Below are positions 34,001 to 46,979 of a DNA stretch of 64,000 nucleotides, piece after piece; position 1 is the stretch's first letter, and each line of letters starts with the position of its first letter. Made by a program: the position numbers and the translations under genes. The notes beneath the pieces were generated by a model that saw only the letters and a list, made by a program, of their open reading frames with translations, made no database searches and was not told the origin of the DNA. The DNA comes from Impatiens glandulifera (Eukaryota; Streptophyta; Magnoliopsida; Ericales; Balsaminaceae), in the NCBI RefSeq assembly GCF_907164915.1, contig NC_061862.1:30882628-30946627 (forward strand), in the 5' to 3' direction.

Positions 34001-37000
34001 GCATTAAGTCTATTTTAGAGCTATTTTGAAACTTGTTTGACAATTTGAAACGAATTAATTTGCATGTCTATTCTAGTTAAAAAAAAATATTATTTTCTTC
34101 TTTTCCGGTAATCATTTTAATTATTTTTATTTTTAACAATCTTATAATAAATGAAATAAACATATATAATTATAGGGTACAAATCTAAATAACAATTAAA
34201 TTTATTTTTTAACAAAATGTAATAATCATAAATTAATAAATTTCGTACAATTAGATGAAAATTTGTCCAAAATTAATTAATATATATTTTTATATTTAGC
34301 ATGAAAAAATATATATGAGTCGTTTATAATTGATTCTTTAACGATGTTGACATCTTCACAACTTAAATGCCAATTTATATCTAAATGTTGTAAACTTGAA
34401 TTTGTTGAATCTATCATAAAGTTTTGTTCTAAACTTGTAATTAATCTGTTTCAAAACAATAATTTAAACCAAATTACAAATTATAATCATAAATAAAAAT
34501 TAGCAATACCTTAAAAAGATCCTAACAAGTTCAGTTCAACGAAAATCAAAGGCAACTCAACAAAAAAAAAAAGTTAACAAATACTTTAAAAAATGTAAGA
34601 TTAACAAAAATTCAAAGGATGTCAAGGACAATACATATTAGAGTGAGTTCTAAATGTAACATCAAATTTTGCTGCCTTCTTTGTATTATTCTTCACCATA
34701 ACCTCGTATAACAGGTTACAAAAAAGAGGACCATCATACATGTTAAACATTTCACGTGTCTTAAGTTAATTGACAGCAAAAATGACATTCATATAAGAAG
34801 GATTACCCTCATTCCAACACAAATTTTTTGTCAACTTGATGAAAGTGTATGTTAATAATCTCGCAGTTGTAAAGGAAAATTGTTTGTAGAGTCATAGTTT
34901 GTGCATCTTGACCCACAAAACGTAAAAAGATGGCGAACGATTCTTTTTGAAACAATTCATTTTTTGCGTTCCTAGTCTATATTTTGAAATAAGTTTATTT
35001 AGCAACTCATAAAATTAAGAAGCGTCCTTACGAAACATAAAATAAAAAATAATTTTGTGTGCTAAGATATTTTGTACCCAAAGTAATCTTTTAGTTGCCA
35101 AAACGATATTTATCCAAGGTCAAATCTTCAACATTTATATCTTCCTCCTCTACGAATTTTTTTACTATTTCATATCCAAGTAAATGATAAGTACTTTTTA
35201 TCATAATATTGGTATACTCATTTGTAAACATGAATTTGTTTGAATTTACCGTAAAGTCTTGTTCTAATATTTTAGTTGAATCTGTTTCAAAACAATAATT
35301 TAAACCAAAATATAGATTAGAATCATAAATAAAAATTAGTAATATCTTAAAAAGATCTTAACAAAAATCAAACGCAATTAAAAAAAAAACAAAATACATA
35401 AGAAAATGTAAGATTAACAAGAATCAAGGGATGTTGAGGATGATAAATATTATAGTGATCTCTAAATGTAGCATTGAATCTTGTTGCCTTCTTTGTCCTA
35501 TTCTTCTTCATAACCTCGTATAATAGGTTACAAAAAAAGAGGACCATCATACATGTCAAACATTTTACGTGTCTTAAGTGAATTGACCATAAAAATGACA
35601 TCCATATATATATATGAAGGATCACCCTTATTCCAGCACAAGTTTTTTTTGTCAACTTGATGAAAGTGTATGTTAATAGTCTCGCAGTTGAGCCATGGTT
35701 GGTGCACCTTGACGCATAAAACGTAAAAAGATGGCGAGCGATTCTTTTGGAAACAATTCTTTTTTTGCGTTCCTAGTCCATATTTTGAGATAGGTTTATT
35801 TATCAACTCATAAAATGAAGAAGTGTCCATACAAAACAAAGAAACAAAATATTTGTGTTCTAAGATATTTTGTGCCAAAAATAACCATTTAGTTGTCAAA
35901 CGATCTTCATCCAAGTTCAAATCTTCAACATTTAGATCTTCCTCATCAACGAAATTTTTTACTATTTCTTCTACAAGTAAATGATAAGTGTTTTTTTTTT
36001 ATCAAAATATTGGTATACTCATTTGTAAACTTGAATTTAATTGAATCTACCATAAAGTAGAGTTTAAACCAAAATACAAATTATAATCATAAATAAAAAT
36101 TATCAATACCTTAAAAAGATCTTAACAAGTTCAATTCAACGAAAATTAAATGCAGTTTAACAAAAATAAAGTTAACAAATACTTAAAAAAATGTAAGATT
36201 AGCAAAATTAAAGGGATGTCGAGGACGATAAATATTAAAGTGAGTTCTAAATGTAGTATCAAACCTTGGTGCTTTCTTTGTATTAATCTTCACCATAACC
36301 TTGTATAACATGTTACAAAAAAGAGGACCATCATACATGTCAAACAATTCATGTGTCTTAAGTTAATTGACAGCAAAAATGGCAACCATATAAGAAGGAT
36401 CACCCTCATTCCAACACAAGTTTTTTGTCAACTTGATGAAAGTGTGTTAATAGTCTCGCAGTTGTAACGAAAAATGGTTTGTTGAGCCATAGTTGATGCA
36501 CCTTGACCCACAAAACGTAAAAAGATGACGAGCTATTCTTTTGGAAACAATTTCTCAGATAAGTTTATTCAGACTCTCATAAAATGAAGAAGTGTCCTTA
36601 CGTAACTTAAAGGAAAAAATATTTTTGTATTCTAAGATATTTTGTACCCAAAGTAACTTTTAGTTGCCAACTATCTTTATCCAAGTTCAAATATTCAACA
36701 TTTATATCTTCCTCCTCTAAGAACTTTTTTACTATTTCTTCTCTAAGTAAATGATAAGTACTTTTTATCAAAATATTGGTACACTCATTTGTAAACCTAA
36801 ATTTATTTGAATCTACCATAAAGTCTTGTTCTAATGTTTTAGTTGAATCTGTTTCAAAACAATAATTTAAACCAAAATATAAATTAGAATCATAAATAAA
36901 AAATTAGTAATATCTTAAAAAGATCTTAACAAAAATCAAACGCAATTCAAAAAAATAAACAAGTTAACAAATACTTAAGAAAATGTAAGATTAACAAGAA

Positions 37001-39188
37001 TCAAAAGGGATGTTGAGAACGATAAATATTAGAGTGATCTCAAAATGTAGCATTGAATCTTGTTGCCTTCTTTGTCTTATTCTTCACCATAACCTCGTAT
37101 AATAGGTTACAAAAAAGAGGACCATCATAAATGTAAAAAAGTTCACTTGTCTCAAGTGAAATAACAGTAAAAATGACATCCATATATAAAGGATCATATT
37201 AATTCCAACACAAGTTTTTTTATCAACTTGATGAAAAGTGTATGTTAATAGTCTCGCAGTTGAGCCATGGCACCAACCTTGACGCACAAAACGTAAAAAG
37301 ATGGCGAGCGATTATTTTAGAAACAATTCTTTTTTGCGATAAGTTTATTTAGAAAATCATAAAATGATGAAGTGTCTTAATGAAACTTAAAGAAAAAAAT
37401 ATTGTTGTGTTCTAAGATATTTTGTACGTACCCAGTGTAACCATTTAGTGCCAAAAGATTTTTATCCAAGTTCAGATGTTCAACATTTAGATCTTCTTCT
37501 CTATGAAATTTTTTACTATTTTTTCTCCAAGTAAATGATAAGTATTTTTTTATCAAAATATTGGTATACTCATTTGTAAACTTGAATTTGTTTAAATCTA
37601 TCATAAAGTCTTGTTCTAATCTTTTAGTTGAATCTATTTCAAAACAATAATTTAATCTAAAATATAAATTGGTATTATAAATAAAAATTAGCAATATCTT
37701 AAAAAGATCTTAACAAGTTCAGTTTAACAAAAATCAAATGCAGTTCAACAAAAAAAACAAGTTAACAAATATTTTTAAAAAATATAAGATTAGCAAAATT
37801 TAAGAGGATGTTGAGGATGATATATATTAGATTTAGTTTTAAATGTAGCATTGAATCTTGATGCCTTTTTTTGCTGTATTCTTCATCATAACCTCGTATA
37901 ACTGGTTACAAAAAAGAGGTATAACAGGTTAAAAAAAGAGGACTATCATACATGTCAAACATTTCACGTGTCTTAAGTTAATTGATAGCAAAAATGACAT
38001 CCATAAGAAGGATCATCCTCATTCCAACACAAGTTTTTTTGTCACTTTGATAAAAGTGTCTGTAATAGTCTAGCAGTTGTAAAGGAAAATTGTTCCTTGA
38101 GCCATTGAGCCATGGTTGGTACACCTTGACCCACAAAATGTAAAAAGATGGCGAGCGATCTTTCTGGAAACAATTCATGTTTTGCTTTCCTGGTCCATAT
38201 TTTGAGATAAGTTTATTTAGAAACACATAAAATGAAGTAGCGTCCATACGAAACTCAAAGAAAAAAATATCCTTGTGTTCTAAGATATTTTGTACCCAAA
38301 ATAACCCAAAAATTGTCAAACGATATTCATCGAAGTTCAGATCTTCAACATTTAGATATTCCTCAACGAATTTTTTTACTATTTCTTCTCCATGTAAATG
38401 ATAAGTGTTTTTTATCAAATTATTGATATACTCATTTGTAAACCTTAATTTATTTGAATTTACCATAAAGTCTTGTTCTAATCTTTTAGTTGAATCTCTT
38501 TCAAAACTATAATTTAAACCAAAATATAAATTAGAATCATAAATAAAAATTATCAATACTTACAAAGATTTTTAACATGTTTAGTTCAAAAAAATCAAAC
38601 GCAGATCAAAAAAAAAAAAACAAGTTAACAAATACTTAAGAAATTGTAACATTAGCAAGAATCAAAGGGATGTTGAGGACGATAAATATTAGAGTGAGTT
38701 CTAAATGTAGCATCAAAATTTGTTGTCTTCTTTGTCTTATTCTTCCCCATAACCTTGTATAACATGTTACAAAAAAGAGTACCATCATACATGTCAATCA
38801 TTTCACGTGTCTTAAGTGAATTGACAACAAAACTATCATCCATATATGAAAATTGTTAATTGAGCCATGGTTGGTGCACATTGACCCACAAAACGTAAAA
38901 TGATTGCGAGCGATTCTTCTGGAAACAATCCTTCTTTTTTTATTCCTAGTCCATATTTTGAGATTATTCATATAGCAATTCATAAAATGAATAAGCGTCC
39001 ACGAAACTCAAAGAAAAAATATCTTTGTGTTCTAAGATATTTTGTACCCAAAATAACCCTTTAATTACCGAACGATCTTCATCCAAGTTCAAATCTTCAA
39101 CATTCAGATTTCTTCTTCTACGAAATTTTTTACAATTTCTTCTCCAAGTAAATGATAAATGTTTTTTTTATCAAAATATTGGTATAGT

Positions 39189-39419
39189 TGTTGGGTGTGA
39201 ATGCGATTGGAGTTTGGCTCAGTTCCTCTTGTTTATAGATTTCGTTGCACTACAACCTAACCCCAAGGAGGCAACCCTCTCACTAGCATCCAACACCACA
39301 AAGGAGCTTGACGTCTGCCTCCCACCAAGAGAGTAGTATCTATTTATATTATTAGGTCAAGTTCAGTAAGTGGGTTACTAGAGATTGAGCCACAATGTTG
39401 GGTCAACCAATACCCAACA
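39189..39419 (-). repeat. Copia 3' LTR
   Basis: On the minus strand it begins TGTTGGGT and ends ACCCAACA, complementary termini. The polypurine tract AAAGGTGGAGA (39431-39421) lies just upstream. Confidence 0.94.
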
Positions 39420-39626
39420 ATCTCCACCTTTGGCCCAAAGCAGTGCAAAACACAATCACAGAATTACAAGTCACATCATCGCCAATTTATTACCACCGAG
39501 GCAACAAAGAGAATACCCAATGTAAACTCGTGTCACAAAGACCAGGGGCAAGAGCACAAAGCATGCGAAAATCACAAAGATTGAAGGTAAGATCACAAAG
39601 AATGTCATGTCCACAAAGGACGAACC

Positions 39627-42600
39627 TCAAAGAGCTTTCCCTAAGTCAAAGTTTAAAATCCGTTGACATGAAATAAATTTTCCAGCATGTAAACACTTAG
39701 TACCCATATCAACAGGATTAAATTCCGAAGGAATTTTCTCTAACTTAACAATGCTCTTTTCAACAATATCCCGAATGTAATGAAACCTAACATCAATATG
39801 TTTAGTTCTATCATAAAAAACATGATTTTTACACAGTTGAATAGTAGATTGACTATTAGAAAACACAACCTTATTTTTGTCAAGAAAACCAATTTAAGAC
39901 AAAATAACCCTAAGCCAAATTACTTCCTTAAAAGCTTCAGTGGCAGCTACATACTCAGATTCTGTAGTAGATAAAGCAACAATGAGTTGAAGTTGAGACT
40001 TTCAACTTATGCAAGAGCCACACAAAGTAAACACATAGGAAGTAGTAAACTTTATATTATCCCTATCATTAACATAATTGGAATCCACATAACCAACAAA
40101 CTTAATACCTACAGAACACTTAGAGAAAGTCAAGCCAACATCAACAGTGGTTTTTAGATATCTCAAAAGTCATTTCAAAGCATTCCAATGAGGCATACCA
40201 GGGTTAGACATAAATCTACTCAAGCAATTAATTGCATATGTTATATCAGGCCTAGTGTTAATCATGAGATACATAACAGATCTTATAGAATTAGAATAAG
40301 GCACATTCTTCATTTCAGTTATTTCAGTTTCAGTCTTAGGAGGCTGATCCTTACTTAACACAAAGTGGGAATCAAGAGTCACATTCACATATTTAGCATC
40401 AGACATAGAAAATTTGCTCAAAAATTTAGCAACATATGCACTTTGATTCAACACAAGAGAAGATTTTGTTCTATCTCTAATCATGCTCAAAATCTTCTTA
40501 GCATCACCTTAGTCTTTCATGTCAAAATTTTCAAAAAGCGATTTTTGCATATGCATAACAGACTTCATACATGGGCTAACAATCAACATGTCATCCACAT
40601 ACAACAAAAGAAATATAGGCACAAAGTTTATATTTTTGAAGTAAAGACAATGATCAGAAAAACTTTTTTAAACATTAAAGATTGCATGCACTTATCGAAC
40701 TTGATATTTCATTGTCTAGGGGATTGTTTTAAACTATACAAGGCTTTTTTTAACAAACAAATATGATTAGGCAACTTGGGGTCAACAAACCCCTCATGTT
40801 GATGCATATAAATATTTTTATCAAGTTCACCATGTAAGAAAGCGTCCATTTGCTTCAATCTGAATAAAAGTGAGCAACTAAATCAAGCATAATTCTAACA
40901 GTAGTGAATTTGACAATAGGAACGAAAATTTCAGCATAATCTATTCCCTCCTTTTGAGTAAATCCCTTGGCTACTAACCTAGCCTTGAATCTAATTTTTT
41001 CAGACTCTTGCTTCACCTTATACAACAATATACAATCCACCAAAGAGCAATTATGAGGTTTAGAAACAAGTTTCAAAGTATCATTGATTCTCAGGGAATT
41101 CATCTCATTATTCATAGCAACAATCCATTTAGTAGAAAACTTAGACCTCAAAGCTTCTTTGTAAGAGTTAAACTCATTATAGTCTAGGGATTCAAACACG
41201 TTAAAAGAAAATTCAGACATATTACAATTATTCAAATTATCATCCCTAAATCTAGAGGGCATTCTAATAGTTCTTCTACATCTATCCCTAGCAAGTTGAT
41301 AGTCATGCAAATCATCAGACAAATCATGTGAATCAGACAACACATTTGAATCATTCAAATCATCAGGAAAATCATGTGAATCAGACAAAACATTTGAATC
41401 ATGCAAATCATCAATATCATGCTCCACCTCATTGAGAACATTCACATCATGTTCAGCAGGTTGATCAAAAACTATAAGCACATGCTCTACCTTATTAGGA
41501 GCATCATTAACAGGAGTGGTGGACATAGGCATAAAAGGAAAATCATTCTCATTAAAGACAACATCTCTACTTATCATAATCTTAAGCCCAAGTTCACTTC
41601 TATCCCAAAGCCTATAACCTTTTACCCCTTTAGGGTAGCCTAAGAACACACATTTTTTGGATCTAGGCTCCAACTTGTCAACCTTCTTATGCACATAGCC
41701 AACACAGCCAAAAACTTTCAAGTTGCTCAAATCAAGAGGTTTACCTGAAAACATAGATTCATGACATTTCCCTCCTAAGTGGACACTAGGGGACCTATTT
41801 ATTAAATAAGAAAAAGTGTGCAAAGCATCCCCCAAAACTTCTTAGACAATCCAAATGACGTTAACATAACTCTCACCCTCTCTAGAAGTGTCATATTCAT
41901 TCTCTCAGTAACACCATTTTGTTGTGGTGTGTACGACACAGACCTATGCCTTTTAATACCCCAAGTAACACATAAATCATTCATTTGTTTATTACAGAAC
42001 TCAAAACTATTATATGTCCTAAGAGTTTTAATTCTCTTACCTATTTGATTCTCGATCAAAATCTTCTACTCCTTAAACTTTTCAAAAACATCAGACTTAT
42101 GTTTCAAAAGTAACACCCAAACTTTTCTAGAATAATCATCAATGATGGACAGAAAATATTGGTTCCCCCCATGTGTAGCAACACTAAAGGGACCCCATAC
42201 ATCAGCATACAAATATTCAAGGATATCAGTACACAACGTTTGGGTAGGAGGAGATGGGAAAACTCATCTTATGTTATTTTTCTAGCACACATGATTCATA
42301 AAAGGGGATGAGGGACAATTTATCACTATCAAAGTGACCACCTTTATGCAAAATTTCTAGACCTTTGTTACTCATGTGACCTAATCTATTATGCCAAAGA
42401 ACAAATTTATCACCAATCACAGAGTCATAAGTAGTCTCAGCATGACACACATATAGATTGTTCATCTTTTTAGCAGTGAAGATAACAAGAGACCCACACA
42501 AAATTTTCATAACACCTTTCCCTCCAAACCATCATTCTCAAGAGATGAACAAGACAACAAATTATAACGCAAATTAGGAACATGCCTCACATTCTTCAAA

Positions 42601-42764
42601 GTAAACACAGAACCACAAGAGAACCTTATGCATACATCACATATTCCTAACACATTGCAACTTTTCGAATTTGCCATAGACACAAAACCATGTTCAATCT
42701 CTTTATAGTTAGAATACAAATCTCTAAATGGAGTCACATGGAGAGTACAACCAGAGTCAACTAG
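39627..42764 (-). pseudogene. Copia pol: protease, integrase, reverse transcriptase, RNase H
   Basis: Fragments in order: protease LVDSGCTLHVTP (DSGC intact); pre-integrase LWHNRLGHMS; integrase with LRTYNSFEF where families read LRTDNGxEF, so the second catalytic Asp is lost, and TPQQNGVTERMN with the Glu kept; the Gly-rich block VFLGYPKGVKGYRLWD; reverse transcriptase ARLVAKGFTQKEGIDYAEIF and YVDDMLI; then PYSNSIRSVMYLMINTRPDI, and RNase H ending with FYDRTKHIDVRFHYIRD. Stops and frame changes occur at about 42510, 42270, 42060, 40855, 40500 and elsewhere. None of this can be translated as one product. Confidence 0.92.
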
Positions 42765-43674
42765 TCAATCAGATTTGCACAAAGAATCAGATAACACAAA
42801 GTTCAAGCTAGCATAATTACATAGATTATTAATCTTAAAAATATCACTCATATTGCCCTCATAAACAGACACATTAACATTTTCAACATGCTGATTTCTC
42901 TTAGGCTTAGGACAGTTCTTGATAAAATGACCAGACTCATGATAATTATAACACTTTCTAGCACTAGACCTAGACTTAGATCTATTTTTACTAGCAGGAT
43001 GAGATTTCTTACCAGAACTCTCATTACTGACATTCTTTTGGGCACTTGATTTACCTTGAGATCTATCCCTCACATGCATGACTTTCCCACCAGACTGTTT
43101 ACCCCTCTCAGAGTGTCTCAAATATAACTCCTTACTCTTAAGATCATTGACAACAATATCAAGAGTGACACTATCTCTACCATACTTAATGTCATACTTC
43201 ACATCATTAAAAGAATCAGGATTAGCATTTAACAAGATAATGGTGGCATACTCATCAATGTTCTTATCACCACACAACTTAATATCAGAAATAAGTTTAG
43301 TGAAAATATCTAGATTATCTTCAATGTCCTTGGACATATCCAATCTAAATTTGAAAAACTTTTCAAGTAAGAACATTTTATTAGACAGAGAAGTTTCAGT
43401 ATAAAGTTCAGACAATTTATCCCACAATATTTTTAAACACTCTAAATTACCAAATTTTCTCATCACAGAATCAGATAAGTTCAAGTATATAGAGGCACAA
43501 ATATTTTCATCCATTTTACTATTTTTCTCAACGGTACCAGCAGCAACATAAGCCTGATTAACAGCTTTAAAGCATTTTTTCTGAATCAAAACACATTTCA
43601 TTTTTTGTTTCCAAATGCTAAAATCAGTTTTTTCCGTCAAATGAAATCATACCATATTGATTAACACCAGACAT
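42765..43674 (-). pseudogene. Copia gag
   Basis: The ATG at 43674 starts MSGVNQYGMISFDGK. A run of six A (plus-strand T, 43628-43633) has gained one base, shifting the frame; from there it stays open (TDFSIWKQKMKCVLIQKKC) for about 290 codons. The RNA-binding knuckle reads CYNYHESGHFIKNC: the second cysteine of CX2CX4HX4C is tyrosine. The frame ends at a TGA after SLCKSD, where a Trp codon normally precedes the protease LVDSGCT motif. Confidence 0.88.
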
Positions 43675-44055
43675 GTTATCAAACAAATTAAAAGCAATCA
43701 ACAATCAATTGGCATAAATTAATAGGAGGGTTCAAGCTATGATACCTTGCGAAACTCAATAAAGTTTCGACTTACCCACCCCGCTCGGGGATTTGCTGCT
43801 TTGTCTTCTCAGTAACGGCATGGCGGTGGCTTTGATTCTCAGCGGTCGCGACAAATGCGACACCAACAACGGTTGAACAGGATAGCAACAACTTCTTCTC
43901 TAGAGGCGGCGACGACTTTCTTCTTCCTCCAGTAGTAGCAAAAGCAGAAAATAAAAGCAGCATAATGAAAGAAGAAATAGATTTGCGCTTATTTGTGAAG
44001 ATAACTCATATCCTCCAACTCAATCTTAAACTCCAATTACAAACCCTAAACCCTA

Positions 44056-44067
44056 GCTCTGATACCA
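44056..44067 (-). other. Copia primer-binding site (initiator Met)
   Basis: Minus strand TGGTATCAGAGC, all 12 bases of the standard plant tRNA-iMet primer-binding site. Confidence 0.9.
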
Positions 44068-44068
44068 C

Positions 44069-44295
44069 TATTGGGTGTGAATGCGATTGGAGTTTGGATC
44101 AATTCCTCTTGTTTATAGATTCTGTTGCACTACAACCTAAACCCAAGGAGGCAACCCTCTCATTAGCATCCAACACCACAAAGGAGCTTTACGCCTGCCT
44201 CCCATCAAGAGAGTAGTATCTATTTATATTATTAGGTCAAGTCAAGTGGGTTACTAGAGATTGAGCCATAATGTTGGGCCAACTAATACCCAACA
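44069..44295 (-). repeat. Copia 5' LTR
   Basis: Matches the 3' LTR along its length. On the minus strand it begins TGTTGGGT but ends ACCCAATA, the terminal CA having mutated to TA. The PBS begins one base beyond. Confidence 0.94.
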
Positions 44296-45590
44296 ATAGT
44301 CATTTATAAACTTGAATTTGTTTGAATTTACCATAAAGTATTCTTCTAATCTTTTAGTTGAATATGTTTCAAAATAATAATTTAAACCAAAATATAAATT
44401 AAAATCATGAATAAGAATTAGTAATACCTTAAAAAAATCTTAACAAGTTCAGTTCAACAAAAACAAAAATCAAACGCAGTTCAACAAAAAAAAAATAGTT
44501 AACAAATGCTTTAAAAAATGTAAGATTAGAAAAAAAAAAAAAAAAAACAAGGGGATGTTAAGGACGATAAATATTAGAGTGATCTCTAAATGTAGCATCG
44601 AATCTTGTTGCCTTCTTTTGTATTATTCTTCCCCATAACCTTGTATAATAGGTTACAAAAAAGAGGATCGTCATACATGTCAATTATTTCACGTGTCTTA
44701 AGTGTCTTAAGTGAATTGACAGCAAAATAACATCCATATATGAAGGATCACCCTCTTCCCAACACAAGATTTTTTATCACCTTGATGAAAGTTTCCGTTA
44801 ATAGTCTAGAAGTTATAACAGAAAATTGTCCGTTGAGCCATTGTTGGTGCACCTTGACCCACAAAATATAAAAAGATGGCGAGCGATTCTTCTGGAAACA
44901 ATCCTTTTTTTTTGCGTTTCTAGACTTTATTTTGATATAAGTTCACGTAGCAACTCATAAAATGAAGAAGCGTCCATACGAAACTCAAAAGAAATATATT
45001 TGTCTTCTAAGATATTTTGTACACAAAGTAACATTTACTTGCCAAACGATTTTTATCCAAGGTCAGATCTTCAACATTCAGATCATCTTCCTCTACAAAA
45101 AAATTTTACTATTTCTTCTTGTGCTTTTTATCTAAATGTTTGTATACTCATTTGTAAACCTGAATTTGTTTGAATTTATCATAAAGTCTTGTTCTAATCT
45201 TTTAGTTGAATCTGTTTTAAAACAATAATTTAAACCAAAATATAAATTAGAATCATAAATAAAAATTAGCAATATCTTAAAAAGTTCTTTTAAAAAAAAA
45301 TCAAACGCAGTTCAACAACAAAAAAAACAAGTTAACAATTACTTAAGAGTAAGATTATCAAAAATCAAGGGGATGTTGAGGACGATAAATATTATAGTGA
45401 GCTCTAAATGTAGCATCGAATCTTGCTGCAATCTTTGTCTTATTTTTCTCCATAACCTCGTATAGAAAAGAGGATCATCGTACCTATCAAACATTTTACG
45501 TGTCTTTAGTAAATTCACAGTAAAAATGACATCTATATATAAAGAATCACCCTCTTTCCAACACAAGTTTTTTTTTTGTCTCCTTTTCCA

Positions 45591-45850
45591 TTAATTGATT
45601 CAATGTTGGATGATGATTCAACTCGTAAAAACGACCTACAACATTGCTGAACTCATCACCATGTGTATGTATCACAACTTTTGATCTTTTTCAATCAACT
45701 TATAGTCGATATGGATTAACTACAAAAATATATAATTGGTATTACTAATAATTAAAAATAAATCATTCAACGTATATTAAAAAATAAAAACAAGAATATT
45801 CTCAGATGTTATAATTATATATATATAATTATGAGAAAAAATATGATAAG

Positions 45851-45900
<50 letters not shown>

Positions 45901-46086
45901 TATAAATTAAAATTCTATAAACGAATTTAAAATATTATTAACTAATTGGTTAAAATGTTAAAGTTATTATTAGAAATATTGTACATTTATCTATTTTTTA
46001 GTTAAAATGTTGAACTTATATTATAATATTACAAATTCAAGACTCGTGTATCACATTTTTTTTTATCTATCATTTCAAGTTTATGG
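45591..46086. other. AT-rich spacer with TA microsatellite
   Basis: A perfect TA run lies at about 45857-45895. No gene is seen. Confidence 0.6.
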
Positions 46087-46488
46087 GTGGTTAATTCACA
46101 ACTCGGCAATCCAGATAATTTAAAATTATATATATATATATATATATTTTATCAATATCTTGCGAAACAAGAAAAGGTTAATCCAACATTCTTTTCTAAA
46201 TTATTTAGAAATATTTATGAAATATTCTTAACTCAAGATCGATGTTCTTCCGCAACTTTCCAAATAAGAATAGTAGTGCTAGATCAAACACAGGAGGAGG
46301 CAGAGGCCGCGGTAAAGTCCGATGCGGATAACCTAATTATGTGCGTGATTCATGAACAACGATGGGAAGTGTGCAATGGTGTTAAAGCAAGACTTGTAGA
46401 CTATAATCCACGGTCAGAGCTCCAACGACTTTACACAGTATTGTTTAACCACATAACAAATTTGAAACAAGAGGGAATGGTTAGTTGA
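46087..46488 (+). other. Unrecognised open reading frame (133 codons)
   Basis: The first 40 or so codons run through a TA microsatellite (YIYIYIFYQ) and are unlikely to be protein. From about 46255 the composition is less biased: VVLDQTQEEAEAAVKSDADN and EQRWEVCNGVKARLVDYNP, acidic then mixed. I recognise no family. It may be a gene fragment or chance frame; no splice partner or promoter was identified. Another frame over the same stretch gives an RGRG-like string, which also matches nothing I know. Confidence 0.2.
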
Positions 46489-46979
46489 TCTCATTTCCTT
46501 ATTGATACTTCTGAGTTTTTCCAACCATTGCTGTATTATGATGATGCCGAGAGAAAAAGAGTGCTACAAACTTAAGATATACTCATTCTTATGAAAGATG
46601 GGCAATCAATATAATATAATATAATATTATATATATTAACCAATTAAAAAGAAGAAAAAATTGATATATAAATTTAACAATCACAAAAAGTTTAAAAAAA
46701 GAGTTTTGAAATCTAATTGACCCAAACAATAAGACAATTTGACAATTCAACCATAAAAAAAAAATCAAGTTTTAATCAACTTAAAACTTATAATGTTCAA
46801 TAAATTAATTTTATGCAAAACATTAGTGAATTAAAACTTTTTTTTTGTCTCCTATTATTTTATCCATATCCTTTTGTATGTTTCATGTTTATTATCAGAC
46901 AAACAATAGAGGTTTAAAAACAAAAAATAAAAAGAAAGCACCCACAATCAACTAACAAACAAACATATATATGTTATTA
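46489..46979. other. AT-rich spacer 3' of PrfB3
   Basis: Probably includes the PrfB3 3' UTR nearest 46979. Otherwise poly-A/T tracts and a TATAA repeat at 46607-46640. Confidence 0.45.

Larger units (their letters stand above)
39189..44295 (-). mobile_element. Complete Ty1/copia LTR retrotransposon, degenerate
   Basis: Two LTRs of about 230 bp, a 5-bp target duplication ATAGT (39184-39188 and 44296-44300), PBS and polypurine tract all agree on a 5107-bp element transcribed leftwards. Domain order is Gag-PR-INT-RT-RH, which is copia. The LTRs differ at about 13 positions plus one 4-base gap (around 6%, hand count), so the insertion is old, and the coding region has many stops. It sits inside one unit of the ~800-bp array. 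Confidence 0.96.
34340..45590 (-). repeat. Array of ~800-bp units with coding-like minus strand, split by a copia element
   Basis: A landmark near GAGGACCATCATACATG recurs at about 34728, 35540, 36323, 37118, 37941, 38777, 44662 and 45470: spacings of 783-836 bp once the 5.1-kb copia element is removed. On the minus strand each unit has an acceptor-like end (GTTTTGAAACAG), then a diverged reading frame of about 200 codons with shared blocks such as RLEQDFM, KFRFTNEYTN, QNILEHK, FYELINKPISKYGLGTQKKN, CFQKNRSPSFYV, VHQPWLN, TREMFDMYDGPLFCN and IYHPQHP. The best single copies are 38556-37978 and 35920-35528. Every copy has stops or frameshifts. I do not recognise the protein; it looks like an exon amplified with its flanking intron. 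Confidence 0.8.
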
